From contig DATMML010000010.1 in the NCBI GenBank assembly GCA_035570235.1, forward strand, positions 1 to 37,175: a stretch of 37,175 nucleotides of DNA, written 5' to 3'. This DNA comes from Vicinamibacteria bacterium. GTDB lineage: Bacteria > Acidobacteriota > Vicinamibacteria > Fen-336. The stretch's first letter is position 1. Each line of letters starts with the position of its first letter. Below, piece by piece: positions 23,046 to 31,500 of this stretch. The notes below the pieces were generated by a model. That model ran no database searches. It was not told the origin of the DNA and was given only the letters and a program-made list of their open reading frames with translations. The translations under genes and the position numbers were made by a program.

Positions 23046-24605
23046 CTACTTGAACAACTTCTTCAAGCTGGTGAGGGCGGAGTCCTTGGGAGACAAGGAC
23101 TCGAGCTCCTCGCGGGCCATTGCGTGCCGGGGGTTCAGGCGCACCGCCGTCCGCATCTCCGCCACCGCGCGGCTCCGCTGCTTCATGGCTTTGTAGTAGA
23201 GGCCGAACTGGTAGTGGATGTCGGCGTTGTCCGCGTCCAGGCGGAGAGCCTCCAGGAACTCGCGCTCCGCCTGCTTGGCCGTCCGCGGGTAGCAGGCCAT
23301 GGCGATGGCCAGGCGCACGCGGTAGGCGGGGATCATGGGCGCGATCTGGACCAGCTTTTCGTAGACCGTGACCGCGTTGGCGTAGTCGGAGACGGTCATG
23401 CGCACCTCGCCCTCCATGAGCAGGTGTTCCACCTTGGCCTGGCCCTCGAAGGTGGTGGAGCCGGGGGAGGCCGCGGAGGACTCGATGGCGGGGCGGGGGC
23501 GGGGGGCCTCGCTGGCCCGGGTCTCGGGGGAGGTGAGGCGCTCTTCGGGAGGGGAGGGGGCCGGGAGCGGGGCCTGGCGGGCCAGGCGGAGCATGGCGGA
23601 AGCCCGCCCCAGGATCACCTCGATGTCGGTCTTGATCTGATCTTCCTCACCCACGGCCTCCCGCAGGGCGTGGTAGCGCTCCATCTTTTCCTCGAGGGCC
23701 TTGACCAGCTCGTCCCGGGGGGCGGTGCTCGCGACCTTCAGCCACTTCTCCTTGTCCAGGTGGGCGGAGCGCTCGAGCTCGTCCTCCACCTCCAGGCGGA
23801 TGGCGTCCTGCCCGGAGGGGTCGGGGGACCGGCGCAGGGCGGAGAGCAGGAAGGTGCCCGTCTCCATTTGGACGATAGGCTGGGCGGCCGCGGCCAGGGC
23901 CTCGTCGGCGTCCTGGAGAATCCCGCCCGCGGAGAGCGCGTAAACGGCCTGCAGCCGGGACAGGGCGAGCCCGCCCGAGGCCCAGGCCAGCCGTCGCTGG
24001 GTCATGGGGCGCCGGGCCAGCTCCAGGACTTCCTTCTCCTCGGGCGGGCACTCCTTGGGGTCGAACGAAAAGGGCGGCACCGAAGCCAGGACCAGGCTGC
24101 GGTCCAGATTGCCGAGCCCGGTCAGGATCAGCTCCCGGCTCTCCATGGTCCGGATGCCGTCGTAGAGGAGCCGGTGGAGCGAGAGGCTCACCATGTACTC
24201 GAGGGGGATCGCGCAGCGCCGGTCCTCGAAGGAGGCGGCGCCGTCCGTGAGCTCGAACATGGAGAGCACGATCCGCCGCACTTGACGGGCCACCGAGCCC
24301 CCTACCTCGTTCTTGTCCATGACCCCCGCCGCCACCAGGGCCTCCCCGAAGCGGCGCTTGCGGTCCCCCTTCATGAGGGCCGACACCCGGTTGAACTCCT
24401 CGTCCGTGATGCGGCCCAGGGCCACCAGGGCCTCGCCCAGCCGGTCCTTCTTGAGGTTGCTGGCCGCGAAGACCAGGCGACCGTGGTCGAAGAAGACCGT
24501 CTTCACGATCTTCCCCGAGCGGACCTGGAGGTCCCCGCTCCGTCTGTCCGCGGACAGCCCGCGGAGCGTCTCGGCGACGGGCGTGGTGGCGAGCTCAGTG
24601 AGCAT
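23046..24605 (-). CDS. DUF4388 (PATAN-like) and TPR-repeat protein
   Basis: 519 residues, ATG start. The N-terminal 100 residues are a DUF4388 domain (AETLRGLSADRRSGDLQVRS, KTVFFDHGRLVFAASN, LGEALVALGRIT). In deltaproteobacteria and acidobacteria this domain occurs with kinases, GTPases and response regulators and is thought to be an adaptor. The middle is helical; a Pro/Ser-rich linker (about 355-395) leads to a C-terminal TPR region (DYANAVTVYEKLVQIAPMIP, AEREFLEALRLDADNADIHY, MRTAVRLNPRHA). No membrane segment, so it is cytoplasmic. It lies between two glycosyltransferase genes, 39 nt after the GT2 gene and 3 nt before the GT-C gene. That placing suggests a regulator or scaffold for surface sugar assembly, which is inference. 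Confidence 0.88.
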   Translation of the reverse strand: MLTELATTPVAETLRGLSADRRSGDLQVRSGKIVKTVFFDHGRLVFAASNLKKDRLGEALVALGRITDEEFNRVSALMKGDRKRRFGEALVAAGVMDKNEVGGSVARQVRRIVLSMFELTDGAASFEDRRCAIPLEYMVSLSLHRLLYDGIRTMESRELILTGLGNLDRSLVLASVPPFSFDPKECPPEEKEVLELARRPMTQRRLAWASGGLALSRLQAVYALSAGGILQDADEALAAAAQPIVQMETGTFLLSALRRSPDPSGQDAIRLEVEDELERSAHLDKEKWLKVASTAPRDELVKALEEKMERYHALREAVGEEDQIKTDIEVILGRASAMLRLARQAPLPAPSPPEERLTSPETRASEAPRPRPAIESSAASPGSTTFEGQAKVEHLLMEGEVRMTVSDYANAVTVYEKLVQIAPMIPAYRVRLAIAMACYPRTAKQAEREFLEALRLDADNADIHYQFGLYYKAMKQRSRAVAEMRTAVRLNPRHAMAREELESLSPKDSALTSLKKLFK

Positions 24606-24644
24606 GCGACGTTCTAGTTACCACGCCCGGGGCGGGGAGACAAC

Positions 24645-25343
24645 CTAGCGCAGCTCACGCCAGAGCCGGCCCATCTCCAGCAGGATCTTGAAGATCACCC
24701 TGGGAGAAGCGAGGGTGCTGGTGCCCCGCGAGCGGGGGAAGTAATCCACCCCGATCTGGATGATGGAAGCCCCCGCCTTCCTCGCCCGCACCAGGAACTC
24801 CGCGTCGATGAAGCTGCCCTCGCTCTTCAGCACCACCCGGTCCAGGAGCGAGCGCCTAAAAAGCTTGAAGGAGAAGTTTACGTCGCGGTAGCGGAGGCGG
24901 AAGAGGGTGCGAATGAGGGCGCTGTAGGCGAGGGTGTAGAGGGTCCGCAGGGGGCCCTCCGAGGTGCGGTCGAAGCGGTAGGCGGTCAGCACGTCCGCCC
25001 GCTGGTACTCGAGCAGGCGCACGGCGCGCGCCACCTCCCGGAAGTCAAAGGGCAGATCGGCGTCGCTGTAGAGGATCAGGTCCTTGGTGGCGGCGGCGTA
25101 GCCCGCGCGCAGCGTCCCCCCCAGTTGCCGGTTCCGCTCATTGTGCAGAACCTTGACCCGGGGGTCGGCGCCAGAGAGGGCCTCCGCCAGCTCCCTCGTG
25201 CGGTCGGTGGAGGCGTCGTCCACAATGATGATCTCGTGGTCGGGGGCGATGCTCTCCAGCACCTCTCGCGCCGCTACCACCGCCCGCTCAAGATAGGCCT
25301 CCTCGTTGTACATTGGGAAGACCACGCTGATGGAGGGGGGCAT
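24645..25343 (-). CDS. Family 2 glycosyltransferase (polyprenyl-phosphate sugar synthase-like)
   Basis: 232 residues, ATG start. A GT-A fold GT2 enzyme: SVVFPMYNEE at the start, EIIIVDDASTDRT (Asp42-Asp43) for the nucleotide sugar, and LILYSDADLPF (Asp94-Ala-Asp96), the metal-binding DxD. RYRDVNFSFKLFRR and FIDAEFLVRARKAG are typical of dolichyl-phosphate mannose/glucose synthase relatives. It has no membrane helix at its C-terminus. The likely reaction is sugar transfer from NDP- or GDP-sugar to polyprenyl phosphate on the cytoplasmic side. The product could feed the GT-C enzymes at 19248-20507 and 21300-23042. First gene of the GT2-DUF4388-GT-C operon. Confidence 0.92.
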   Translation of the reverse strand: MPPSISVVFPMYNEEAYLERAVVAAREVLESIAPDHEIIIVDDASTDRTRELAEALSGADPRVKVLHNERNRQLGGTLRAGYAAATKDLILYSDADLPFDFREVARAVRLLEYQRADVLTAYRFDRTSEGPLRTLYTLAYSALIRTLFRLRYRDVNFSFKLFRRSLLDRVVLKSEGSFIDAEFLVRARKAGASIIQIGVDYFPRSRGTSTLASPRVIFKILLEMGRLWRELR

Positions 25344-25383
25344 GGGGGGTCAAGGGTATCATTCCCCCTCCGGGAGGCGAGCC

Positions 25384-25878
25384 ATGGCGGAGTTGGGGAT
25401 CGCGCTGATCGAGGACGTTCGCCGGCGAGTGGTGACGGGGTACCCGGCCCAGGTCCGGGCTTCCCTCGAGGCCCTGAGTGACGAGCAGGTCTGGTGGCGG
25501 CCCCACCCCACGAGCAACTCGGTGGGGAACCTGGTCCTCCACACCTGCGGGTCCACCCGCCACTTCCTGGGCCGGGGGCTGGGGGGGAGCTCCTACCGGC
25601 GGGACCGGCCCCGGGAGTTCGCGGAGACGGGCCTGCCCCGGCCCGAGCTCCTCGCGGTCCTCGAGGACACGGTGGCGGAGGCGGAGCGGGTCCTGGGCAC
25701 CCTCGATCCCGCGCGCCTTTTGGAGGTGACGGATCGCGCGGGCGAGCCGGAGACCGCGCTCGCCATCCTCCTCCGCACCGCCCATCACTGGGGCGTGCAC
25801 ACCGGCCAGATCGTCTTCGCCACCAAGGCCTTCAAGGAGGGCGCTTTTGAAGACCTCTGGAGGAAGACAATGCGCTAG
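25384..25878 (+). CDS. DinB-like (DUF1572-type) putative metal-dependent protein
   Basis: 164 residues from ATG 25384, which has GGGAGGCG about 6 nt upstream; an in-frame upstream start at 25306 would overlap the divergent GT2 gene. A four-helix DinB-superfamily protein: LSDEQVWWRPHPTSNSVGNL, LVLHTCG (His53) and RTAHHWGVHTGQIVF (His135, His139). Three His in these positions bind a metal in the family. Some members are bacillithiol or mycothiol transferases, most are unassigned. Its stop codon overlaps the stop of the convergent peroxiredoxin gene at a shared CTAG. Confidence 0.85.
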   Translation: MAELGIALIEDVRRRVVTGYPAQVRASLEALSDEQVWWRPHPTSNSVGNLVLHTCGSTRHFLGRGLGGSSYRRDRPREFAETGLPRPELLAVLEDTVAEAERVLGTLDPARLLEVTDRAGEPETALAILLRTAHHWGVHTGQIVFATKAFKEGAFEDLWRKTMR

Positions 25879-26315
25879 GCCTCGGGCACGGCCAGGGCGG
25901 CCGCGGCCTCGGCCAGGTGGGCCTCGATGTTCAGCTCGCTGTGGAAGGCCAGGCGAACCCTGCGGTTCCGGCCCACCACGTACGTGACCCGGCGGGCCAG
26001 GCCGATTAGGGGCCACCTGACCTTGTAGGCCCGTAGGAGGACACCCTTGGGATCGCCCACCAGGGGGTAAGGCAGGCCAAGCGACTCCCGGAAGCGGTCG
26101 CTCACCTCCTGGCGGTCCTTGGAGACCCCCACCACATCGCCGCCCGCCTGGCGCAGGGGCTCGTACTCCCGGCGGAACCCGCCGGCCTCCCGCGTTCAGC
26201 CGGGGGTGAAGGCCTTGGGAAAGAAGAAGATCACGGCCGCACGCTCCGCCAGCATCTGGTAGAGAGTGCGCTCCCCCACCGCGAAGTCGGGCGCGATTTC
26301 GCCATGCTTCAGCAC
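25875..26315 (-). CDS. bcp: Selenoprotein: Bcp/PrxQ-type peroxiredoxin with Sec40 at the peroxidatic position
   Basis: 146 residues if TGA at 26198-26196 is read as selenocysteine. The frame reads IFFFPKAFTPG, then TGA, then TREAGGFRREYE. Bcp-type peroxiredoxins read YPKxxTPGCTxEAxxFRD, so TGA replaces the peroxidatic Cys exactly. The rest of the fold continues in frame (VVGVSKDRQEVSDRF, GLPYPLVGDPKGVL, TYVVGRNRRVR). It reduces hydrogen peroxide and organic peroxides, here with a selenolate. The resolving Cys five residues on is Gly45, and the protein has no Cys at all, so an outside thiol must recycle it. GTG 26315 is chosen by family length. A perfect 7-bp hairpin 10 nt after the TGA fits a bacterial SECIS. 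Ignoring Sec would yield only an 86-residue fragment from 26135. Confidence 0.9.
26169..26185 (-). promoter_or_regulatory. Bacterial SECIS element of the peroxiredoxin
   Basis: On the minus strand, CCGGCGGGTTCCGCCGG is a perfect 7-bp inverted repeat with loop GUU. It starts 10 nt after the TGA and is 17 nt long. G is the first loop base and GU is present, as the bacterial SECIS consensus requires. It is coding sequence as well (part of EAGGFRRE). Confidence 0.85.
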
Positions 26316-26321
26316 GCTCGC

Positions 26322-26351
26322 ACCATAGGCCGCGGCTGGCTCCAAAAGCAA
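26322..26351 (-). promoter_or_regulatory. Possible promoter of the peroxiredoxin gene
   Basis: On the minus strand TTGCTT and TATGGT are 18 nt apart, with TATGGT only 6 nt before the GTG start at 26315. If used, the message would be leaderless, which would explain the lack of a ribosome site. Confidence 0.35.
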
Positions 26352-26447
26352 GGGCTCGGGCCCAGACGCGCGCTCGCCCCCGCCCCCCCGCCGGTTTAGA
26401 ATGTCGCTCTCCCGGGGGCTCGCGCCGAGCGGCGCCCGGAGGCTTGA

Positions 26448-27512
26448 ATGGCACGAGCCGTCATCGTCGGCAGCGGTAGCGAGATCGCGCCCGTCCAGGT
26501 CACCAACTCGATGCTGGCCCGGATCATGGACACCAGCGACGAGTGGATCCAGGAGCGGAGCGGGGTCAAGACCCGCTACTTCGTGGAGCCGGGGACCGCC
26601 ACTTCCGACCTGGCGGCGGGAGCGGCGGGACGCGCGCTGGAGCGGGCAAAGGTGGGAAGGGAAGAGGTGGACCTCCTGGTCTTCGCCACCATGACCCCCG
26701 ACCACTACTTCCCGGGCAACGGGGGGATCCTCCAGAAGAAGCTCGGCCTCAAGGCCATCCCCTGCTTCGACATCCGGCAGCAGTGCGTGGGCTTCCTGTA
26801 CGGGCTCCAACTCGTGGACGCCCACATCCGGGCCGGGCTCGCAAAGACGGTGCTCCTGGTGGGAGCGGAGATCCACAGCGGCTTCATGCCCTGGACTCCC
26901 GCCAATTGGGAATACATGTACGGCCGGGGCGAGGTCCCCCCCACCCCCGAGGAGTTCGCCTGGAACACCCGCTTCCGCCACCTGACCGTGCTCTTCGGTG
27001 ACGCGGCCGCGGCCGTGGTCCTGAGGGCGGCCGAAGGCGGCGAGGCCGGGATCGTGGACCAGATCCTCCACACCGACGGCGCGGACTACGATAAGCTCTA
27101 CGTCCCGGGGACCGGCTTCGCCCGCCGTCCGTACACCGACCCCGAGCAGTTCCGGCGGGGCGAGCACATCCCGGTCATGGACGGGCGCCACGTGTTCAAG
27201 ATGGCCACCACCCATATGATGGAGGTCTCGCAGGAGATCTTGAAGCGGAACGGAGTCCGCGTGGAGGACCTCGCCATGGTCCTCATGCACCAGGCCAACC
27301 AGCGGATCAACGAGTACTGCCAGAAGGCCCTGGGCATCCCCGACGAAAAGATCGTCCACAACATCGAGCGCTACGGAAACACCACCGCCGCCACCATCCC
27401 CCTCTTGTGGGACGAGTGCACGAGAGGAGGCCGAATCCGGCCGGGCGACCTCGTGCTCATGGTGGCTTTCGGGGCGGGCATGAGCTGGGGGGCCACCCTC
27501 GTCCGGGCCTGA
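26448..27512 (+). CDS. fabH: 3-oxoacyl-ACP synthase III (KAS III) family enzyme
   Basis: 354 residues, ATG with GGAGG 6 nt upstream. The KAS III catalytic set is present: Cys113 in IRQQCVGFLYGL, His281 in LMHQANQR and Asn311 in RYGNTTAATIP. These enzymes condense an acyl-CoA starter with malonyl-ACP. E. coli FabH has about 317 residues; the extra length lies mainly at about 145-178 (GFMPWTPANWEYMYGRGEVP and on), between the Cys domain and VLFGDAAAAVV, near where substrate binding loops sit. It may therefore take an unusual starter or belong to a secondary lipid pathway. No other fatty-acid genes are adjacent, which also argues against the standard housekeeping fab cluster. The next gene follows 4 nt after its stop. 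Confidence 0.88.
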   Translation: MARAVIVGSGSEIAPVQVTNSMLARIMDTSDEWIQERSGVKTRYFVEPGTATSDLAAGAAGRALERAKVGREEVDLLVFATMTPDHYFPGNGGILQKKLGLKAIPCFDIRQQCVGFLYGLQLVDAHIRAGLAKTVLLVGAEIHSGFMPWTPANWEYMYGRGEVPPTPEEFAWNTRFRHLTVLFGDAAAAVVLRAAEGGEAGIVDQILHTDGADYDKLYVPGTGFARRPYTDPEQFRRGEHIPVMDGRHVFKMATTHMMEVSQEILKRNGVRVEDLAMVLMHQANQRINEYCQKALGIPDEKIVHNIERYGNTTAATIPLLWDECTRGGRIRPGDLVLMVAFGAGMSWGATLVRA

Positions 27513-27516
27513 ACTC

Positions 27517-28578
27517 ATGAAGAACCGGTCCCGCCTCGTCGTCTTTGTCCTCCTCGCCCTGGTCCCGGCCCGAGCGCGGGCCCAGGCCCCCTTGACGGTC
27601 GGGAGCATCACCGCCCAACCCGGGGAAGCGGTGTCGGGATGGCTCATCGTCCCCGACGGCGTCGACCCCGGGACCCGGATCCCGGTCACGGTCGTGAACG
27701 GAGCGCGGCCGGGAGCGGTGCTGGCCCTGGTGGCGGGGACCCACGGCTACGAGTACACATCCATCATCGCCCTCCAGCGGCTGCGCCCCCGGCTCGACCC
27801 CAAGCGCATGAGCGGCGCCGTGATCCTGGTCCACATGGCGAACCCGCCCACCTTCTACGGCCGGCGGATCTACTACGGGCCGGACGGGAAGAACCTGAAC
27901 CGCGTGTACCCCGGCCGCGCGGAGGGCACGATCAGCGAGCGGATCGCCGAACGCATCACCCGGGAGGTGATCGACAAGGCCACCCACCTCGCGGACCTGC
28001 ACTGCGGGGACGGGAACGAGTCGCTCCGCCCCTACTCCTACTGGCAGGTGAGCGGGAACCAGGAGCGGGACGCGGCGGGAAAGGAACTGGCCCTGGCCTT
28101 CGGCCTGGACCACATCGTGGTCGACCGGGAGCGGCCGCGGGACCCCGCGCACAGCCTCTACACCTCGAACACCGCCGTCCTGCGCGGGAAGCCCGCCATC
28201 ACGGTGGAGTCGGGGGGGATGGGCCTGACCGACGCCGTCTCCGTGGGCGCCCAGGAGGCGGGGGCGCTCTCCCTCATCGCCCATCTCAAGATCATGGACG
28301 CCCCCTCGGTGCGGGTGGAGAAGCCCCTCTGGCTCGATCCCACCCGCGTCCTGACCGCGCCCGCGACCGGCGTGTGGCACCCCACGGTGGACAAGATGCA
28401 GTCCGTGGCCAGCGGGGCCCTGATCGGCCGCCTCACCGATCCCTTCGGCCAGCTCCTGCACGAGGTGCGAGCCCCCTTCGCAGGGGAGGTGCTCTACGTG
28501 GTGGCCACGCCGCCCGTCACCGAAGGGGAGCCGCTCGCCTTCATCGGGCAGCTGAGCGAGGGCGAGCCCAAACCCTGA
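27517..28578 (+). CDS. Secreted succinylglutamate desuccinylase/aspartoacylase-like zinc hydrolase
   Basis: 353 residues, ATG 4 nt after the KAS III gene. A signal peptide (RLVVFVLLALVPARARA) sends it out of the cytoplasm, unusual for AstE/aspartoacylase proteins, which are normally cytosolic. The M14-like zinc site is visible: GTHGYEY (His76, Glu79), DLHCG (His162), and a later ITVESGG with the probable catalytic Glu. The substrate is unknown; the family removes acyl or peptide groups from amino-acid-like compounds. The C-terminal part (about 265-345) resembles the beta-barrel domain of the family. It converges on lhr with a 10-nt gap. Confidence 0.87.
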   Translation: MKNRSRLVVFVLLALVPARARAQAPLTVGSITAQPGEAVSGWLIVPDGVDPGTRIPVTVVNGARPGAVLALVAGTHGYEYTSIIALQRLRPRLDPKRMSGAVILVHMANPPTFYGRRIYYGPDGKNLNRVYPGRAEGTISERIAERITREVIDKATHLADLHCGDGNESLRPYSYWQVSGNQERDAAGKELALAFGLDHIVVDRERPRDPAHSLYTSNTAVLRGKPAITVESGGMGLTDAVSVGAQEAGALSLIAHLKIMDAPSVRVEKPLWLDPTRVLTAPATGVWHPTVDKMQSVASGALIGRLTDPFGQLLHEVRAPFAGEVLYVVATPPVTEGEPLAFIGQLSEGEPKP

Positions 28579-28588
28579 AGGGGTCGCC

Positions 28589-31500
28589 TCATCCCTCGGC
28601 CAGGGGGAGGTCGGGGGTTCCCGGCGGAGCGGCCGCGACCAGCCGGAAGCCGGGCCCCGACCGGGTAAAGCCGGCTTCCAGGAGATAGGGCGCGAGCGGG
28701 CTCTCGGCCAGGGGCCGCCCGTCGGGGGCGCCCCAGCCGAGACCGGAACGGCCGGTGCGGGCCGCCCAACCGGCGAGAGAGAGGGCCAGGGCCCGCGCCG
28801 CGCGCGAGCGGACCGGCTCGTCCTCGGGGAGGAAGGTCGTAATCTCGCGCTCGCCCTTGCCGAGGACGGCGAGGAGGACTCCATCCACCAGGGCCACGTG
28901 CCCGCCCGCAGCGCGGGCGAGCCGGGTGCCGTCCACCCGCGGCCAGGGGAGGGCCACCCCATAGGGGTTCGCAGGATCCGTAGCCGCGAGCACCGCCGCC
29001 TGGGGCGCCGCCTCCTCCCCCGCGTCGCGCCGGGCCCGCAGGCGCTCGAGGGCCCCCGGGTGGGCGAACTGGGACCCCCCCCGGCCGGCCACGAAGTAGC
29101 CGCGCCGAATGCGACCCGCCTCCTCTAGCGCGCGGAGCACGGGATACAGGGTGGCCACACCGCCCGGCACGTCCTCGGCCAGGATGGCGTCGCGGGTGAG
29201 AACGCCGTGGCGGGCCAGCATCTGCTCGGCCCGGGCCAAGGCTCGCTCCGCGGGGGTGGGGGGGGCGCCCCGCAGGGGGGCGAGCCGGCTCCAGCGACCC
29301 GCCGCACTGGGCAGGGACGACCGGCGTGAGCGCAGCGGCGCAATCCGGGATCGGTACGAAGGGCGTCCCGTCCGCGCGCCCAGAAAAGCGCGCAGGACGC
29401 CGGGGCTGTCGTTGGTGACCTCCCCCGCCCAGACGAGGTCCCAGAGGGCATCCAAGACCGCCTGCCCCAGGCCGCCCCCCGCCGCCTCGTGAAGCTCCGC
29501 GAAGAAGGAGGCCCCGTGGCGGGAAAGGTGCTCGCGCAGCCGGTCGTGGACCTCGCCCCGCGGGGGGTCGGGGTGCGGTGCCTGCAGGAGCCGGAGGTCC
29601 TCCACCAGGTAAAGGGCCATTCGGCCGTCCCTATCGCCCAAGGGGCCTGCCCCGAGCCACACGACCTCGCCCGCGGCGCAAAGGGCGTCCAGGTCCTGGG
29701 GTCGGTAGCCGGGGATCCGCGCGGACAGGATGTCCGACTCCAGCGCGGAGGCGGGGAAGACCGCCCCCTGGATCTGCTCGATCACCTCCAGGAGCGCCTC
29801 CGGTCCGGGGCGGCGCGGGGATCCCGTGATCCCGTGCCAGTCGAGGAGCATCCGGGCCAGGGCCGCGGGCTCGGTGGGCTCCACCTGCCGGCGGAGCCGA
29901 GCCAGCGAGCGCCGCCGCAGCGCGGCCAGGACCTCGGGGGCACACCACTCGCGCCCCGACCCCCCCGGCCGGAACTCCCCTTCCAGGAGCCGCCCCGCCG
30001 CGGCCAGCTCCTGGAGCGCGGGGGCGAGGGCGACCTCCTCGGTCCCGAATCGCCGCGCCACATCGCGGGTGGGGAACGGGGCGTGGGTCCGCGCGTAGCG
30101 AGCGACGAGCTCGCGCAGGGCGTGGGGAAGGGGAGCCAGGAAGGCCGGGGGCAGGCCGGGGGGAATAGCGACGCCGAGGGCGTCGCGAAGCCGGCCCGCG
30201 TCTTCGACGGCCGCGAAGCGTGCCTCCCCGCCCACCCTCACCGCGACGATGCGGCCCTCGCCTTGAAGAGCGTCGATCCAGGCCCGGGCCACCTCCTGGG
30301 GGGTTCGTCCGTCCTCCCCCGTCCCCACCCGGGCCGCGACCTCCTCGACCGTGAGATCGCCCAGCCGCAGAAGGAGGTCGTGGAGACGGTCGGGGTTTTT
30401 CAGGGCGTGGTCCGGATCCAGGCCCTGCAGGCTCAACTCCAGCTCGGCCAGGGCCCGGGGATCGATGAGCTCGCGCAGCTCGGCCTCGCCCAACAGCTCG
30501 CGGAGCTGGCGCGGGTCCACGGAGAGAGCCTGGGCCCGCCGCTCCGCGAGGGGGGCGTCACCGTCGTAGATGTAGTTGGCGACGTAGCCGAAGAGAAGCG
30601 AGGCCGAGAAGGGAGAGGGCGCGAGAGAGTCCACGGTCACGAGCTTGACCTCCCGGCGGCGCACGCGCCGGGACAGGTCCACGAGCGCGGGCAGGTCGAA
30701 GACGTCCCGCAGGCACTCGCGGTAGGCCTCGAGCACGATCGGAAAGGAGGGGTAGCGGGAGGCCACGGCCAGGAGGTCGGCCGCCCGCTTCCTCTGCATC
30801 CAGAGGGGGGAGCGCGCGCCGGGCCGGCGACGGGGGAGGAGGAGGGCGCGGCCCGCGGCTTCCCGGAAATGGGCGGCGAAGAGCGCGCTGCCCCCCAGCG
30901 CTCCCACCACCAGCTCCTCGATCTCCTCCGGCCCGGGGAGCAGGGCGGCCGCGTCCGGAGGCGTCTCGCGGTCGGGGACGCGCACCACGATGCCGTCGTC
31001 GCTCCAGAGCGTCTCGACCTCGCCGGAAGGGCGCAACCGGGCCTCGAGGGCGAGGGCCCAGGGGGCGTGGACCCGCCCGCCCCAGGGCGAGAGCAGGCAC
31101 AGCCGCCAGTCCCCCATCTCGTCGCGGGTCCGTTCGAGAACAATCGTCCGGTCGTCCGGCACCGCGCCCGTGGCCAGGCGCTGCTCCTCTAAGTAGTCGA
31201 GCAGGTTCTCGCGGGCGCGGGGGTCGAGCGCGTGCTCCTCGTCGAGGAGGCGCGCGGCCTCCGCCCGGGGGAGGGACAAGAGCTCGCGGGTGAGGCGTCC
31301 GATGGCCCGGCCCAGCTCGGCCGGCCGGGCCCCGCGGTCGGCTTTCCAGAATGGCATCTTCCCCGGCTCCCCGGGGGCGGGGCGCACGAGCACGCGGTCG
31401 CGGGTGATCTCCTCGATGCGCCAACTCGAGGCCCCGAGCACGAAGACTTCCCCGACCCGGCTCTCGAAGACCATCTCCTCGTCGAGCTCCCCCACCCGCC

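Noticed and set aside
26196-27689. 497-residue minus-strand frame opposite the KAS III gene
   Set aside because: All but its last 40 residues is the antisense shadow of the KAS III gene; only the end belongs to the peroxiredoxin.
29489-31192. 567-residue plus-strand frame inside lhr, and similar long antisense frames elsewhere (for example 23124-24617, 13889-15364)
   Set aside because: Each lies opposite a well-recognised gene and has the biased composition of antisense frames in high-GC DNA.
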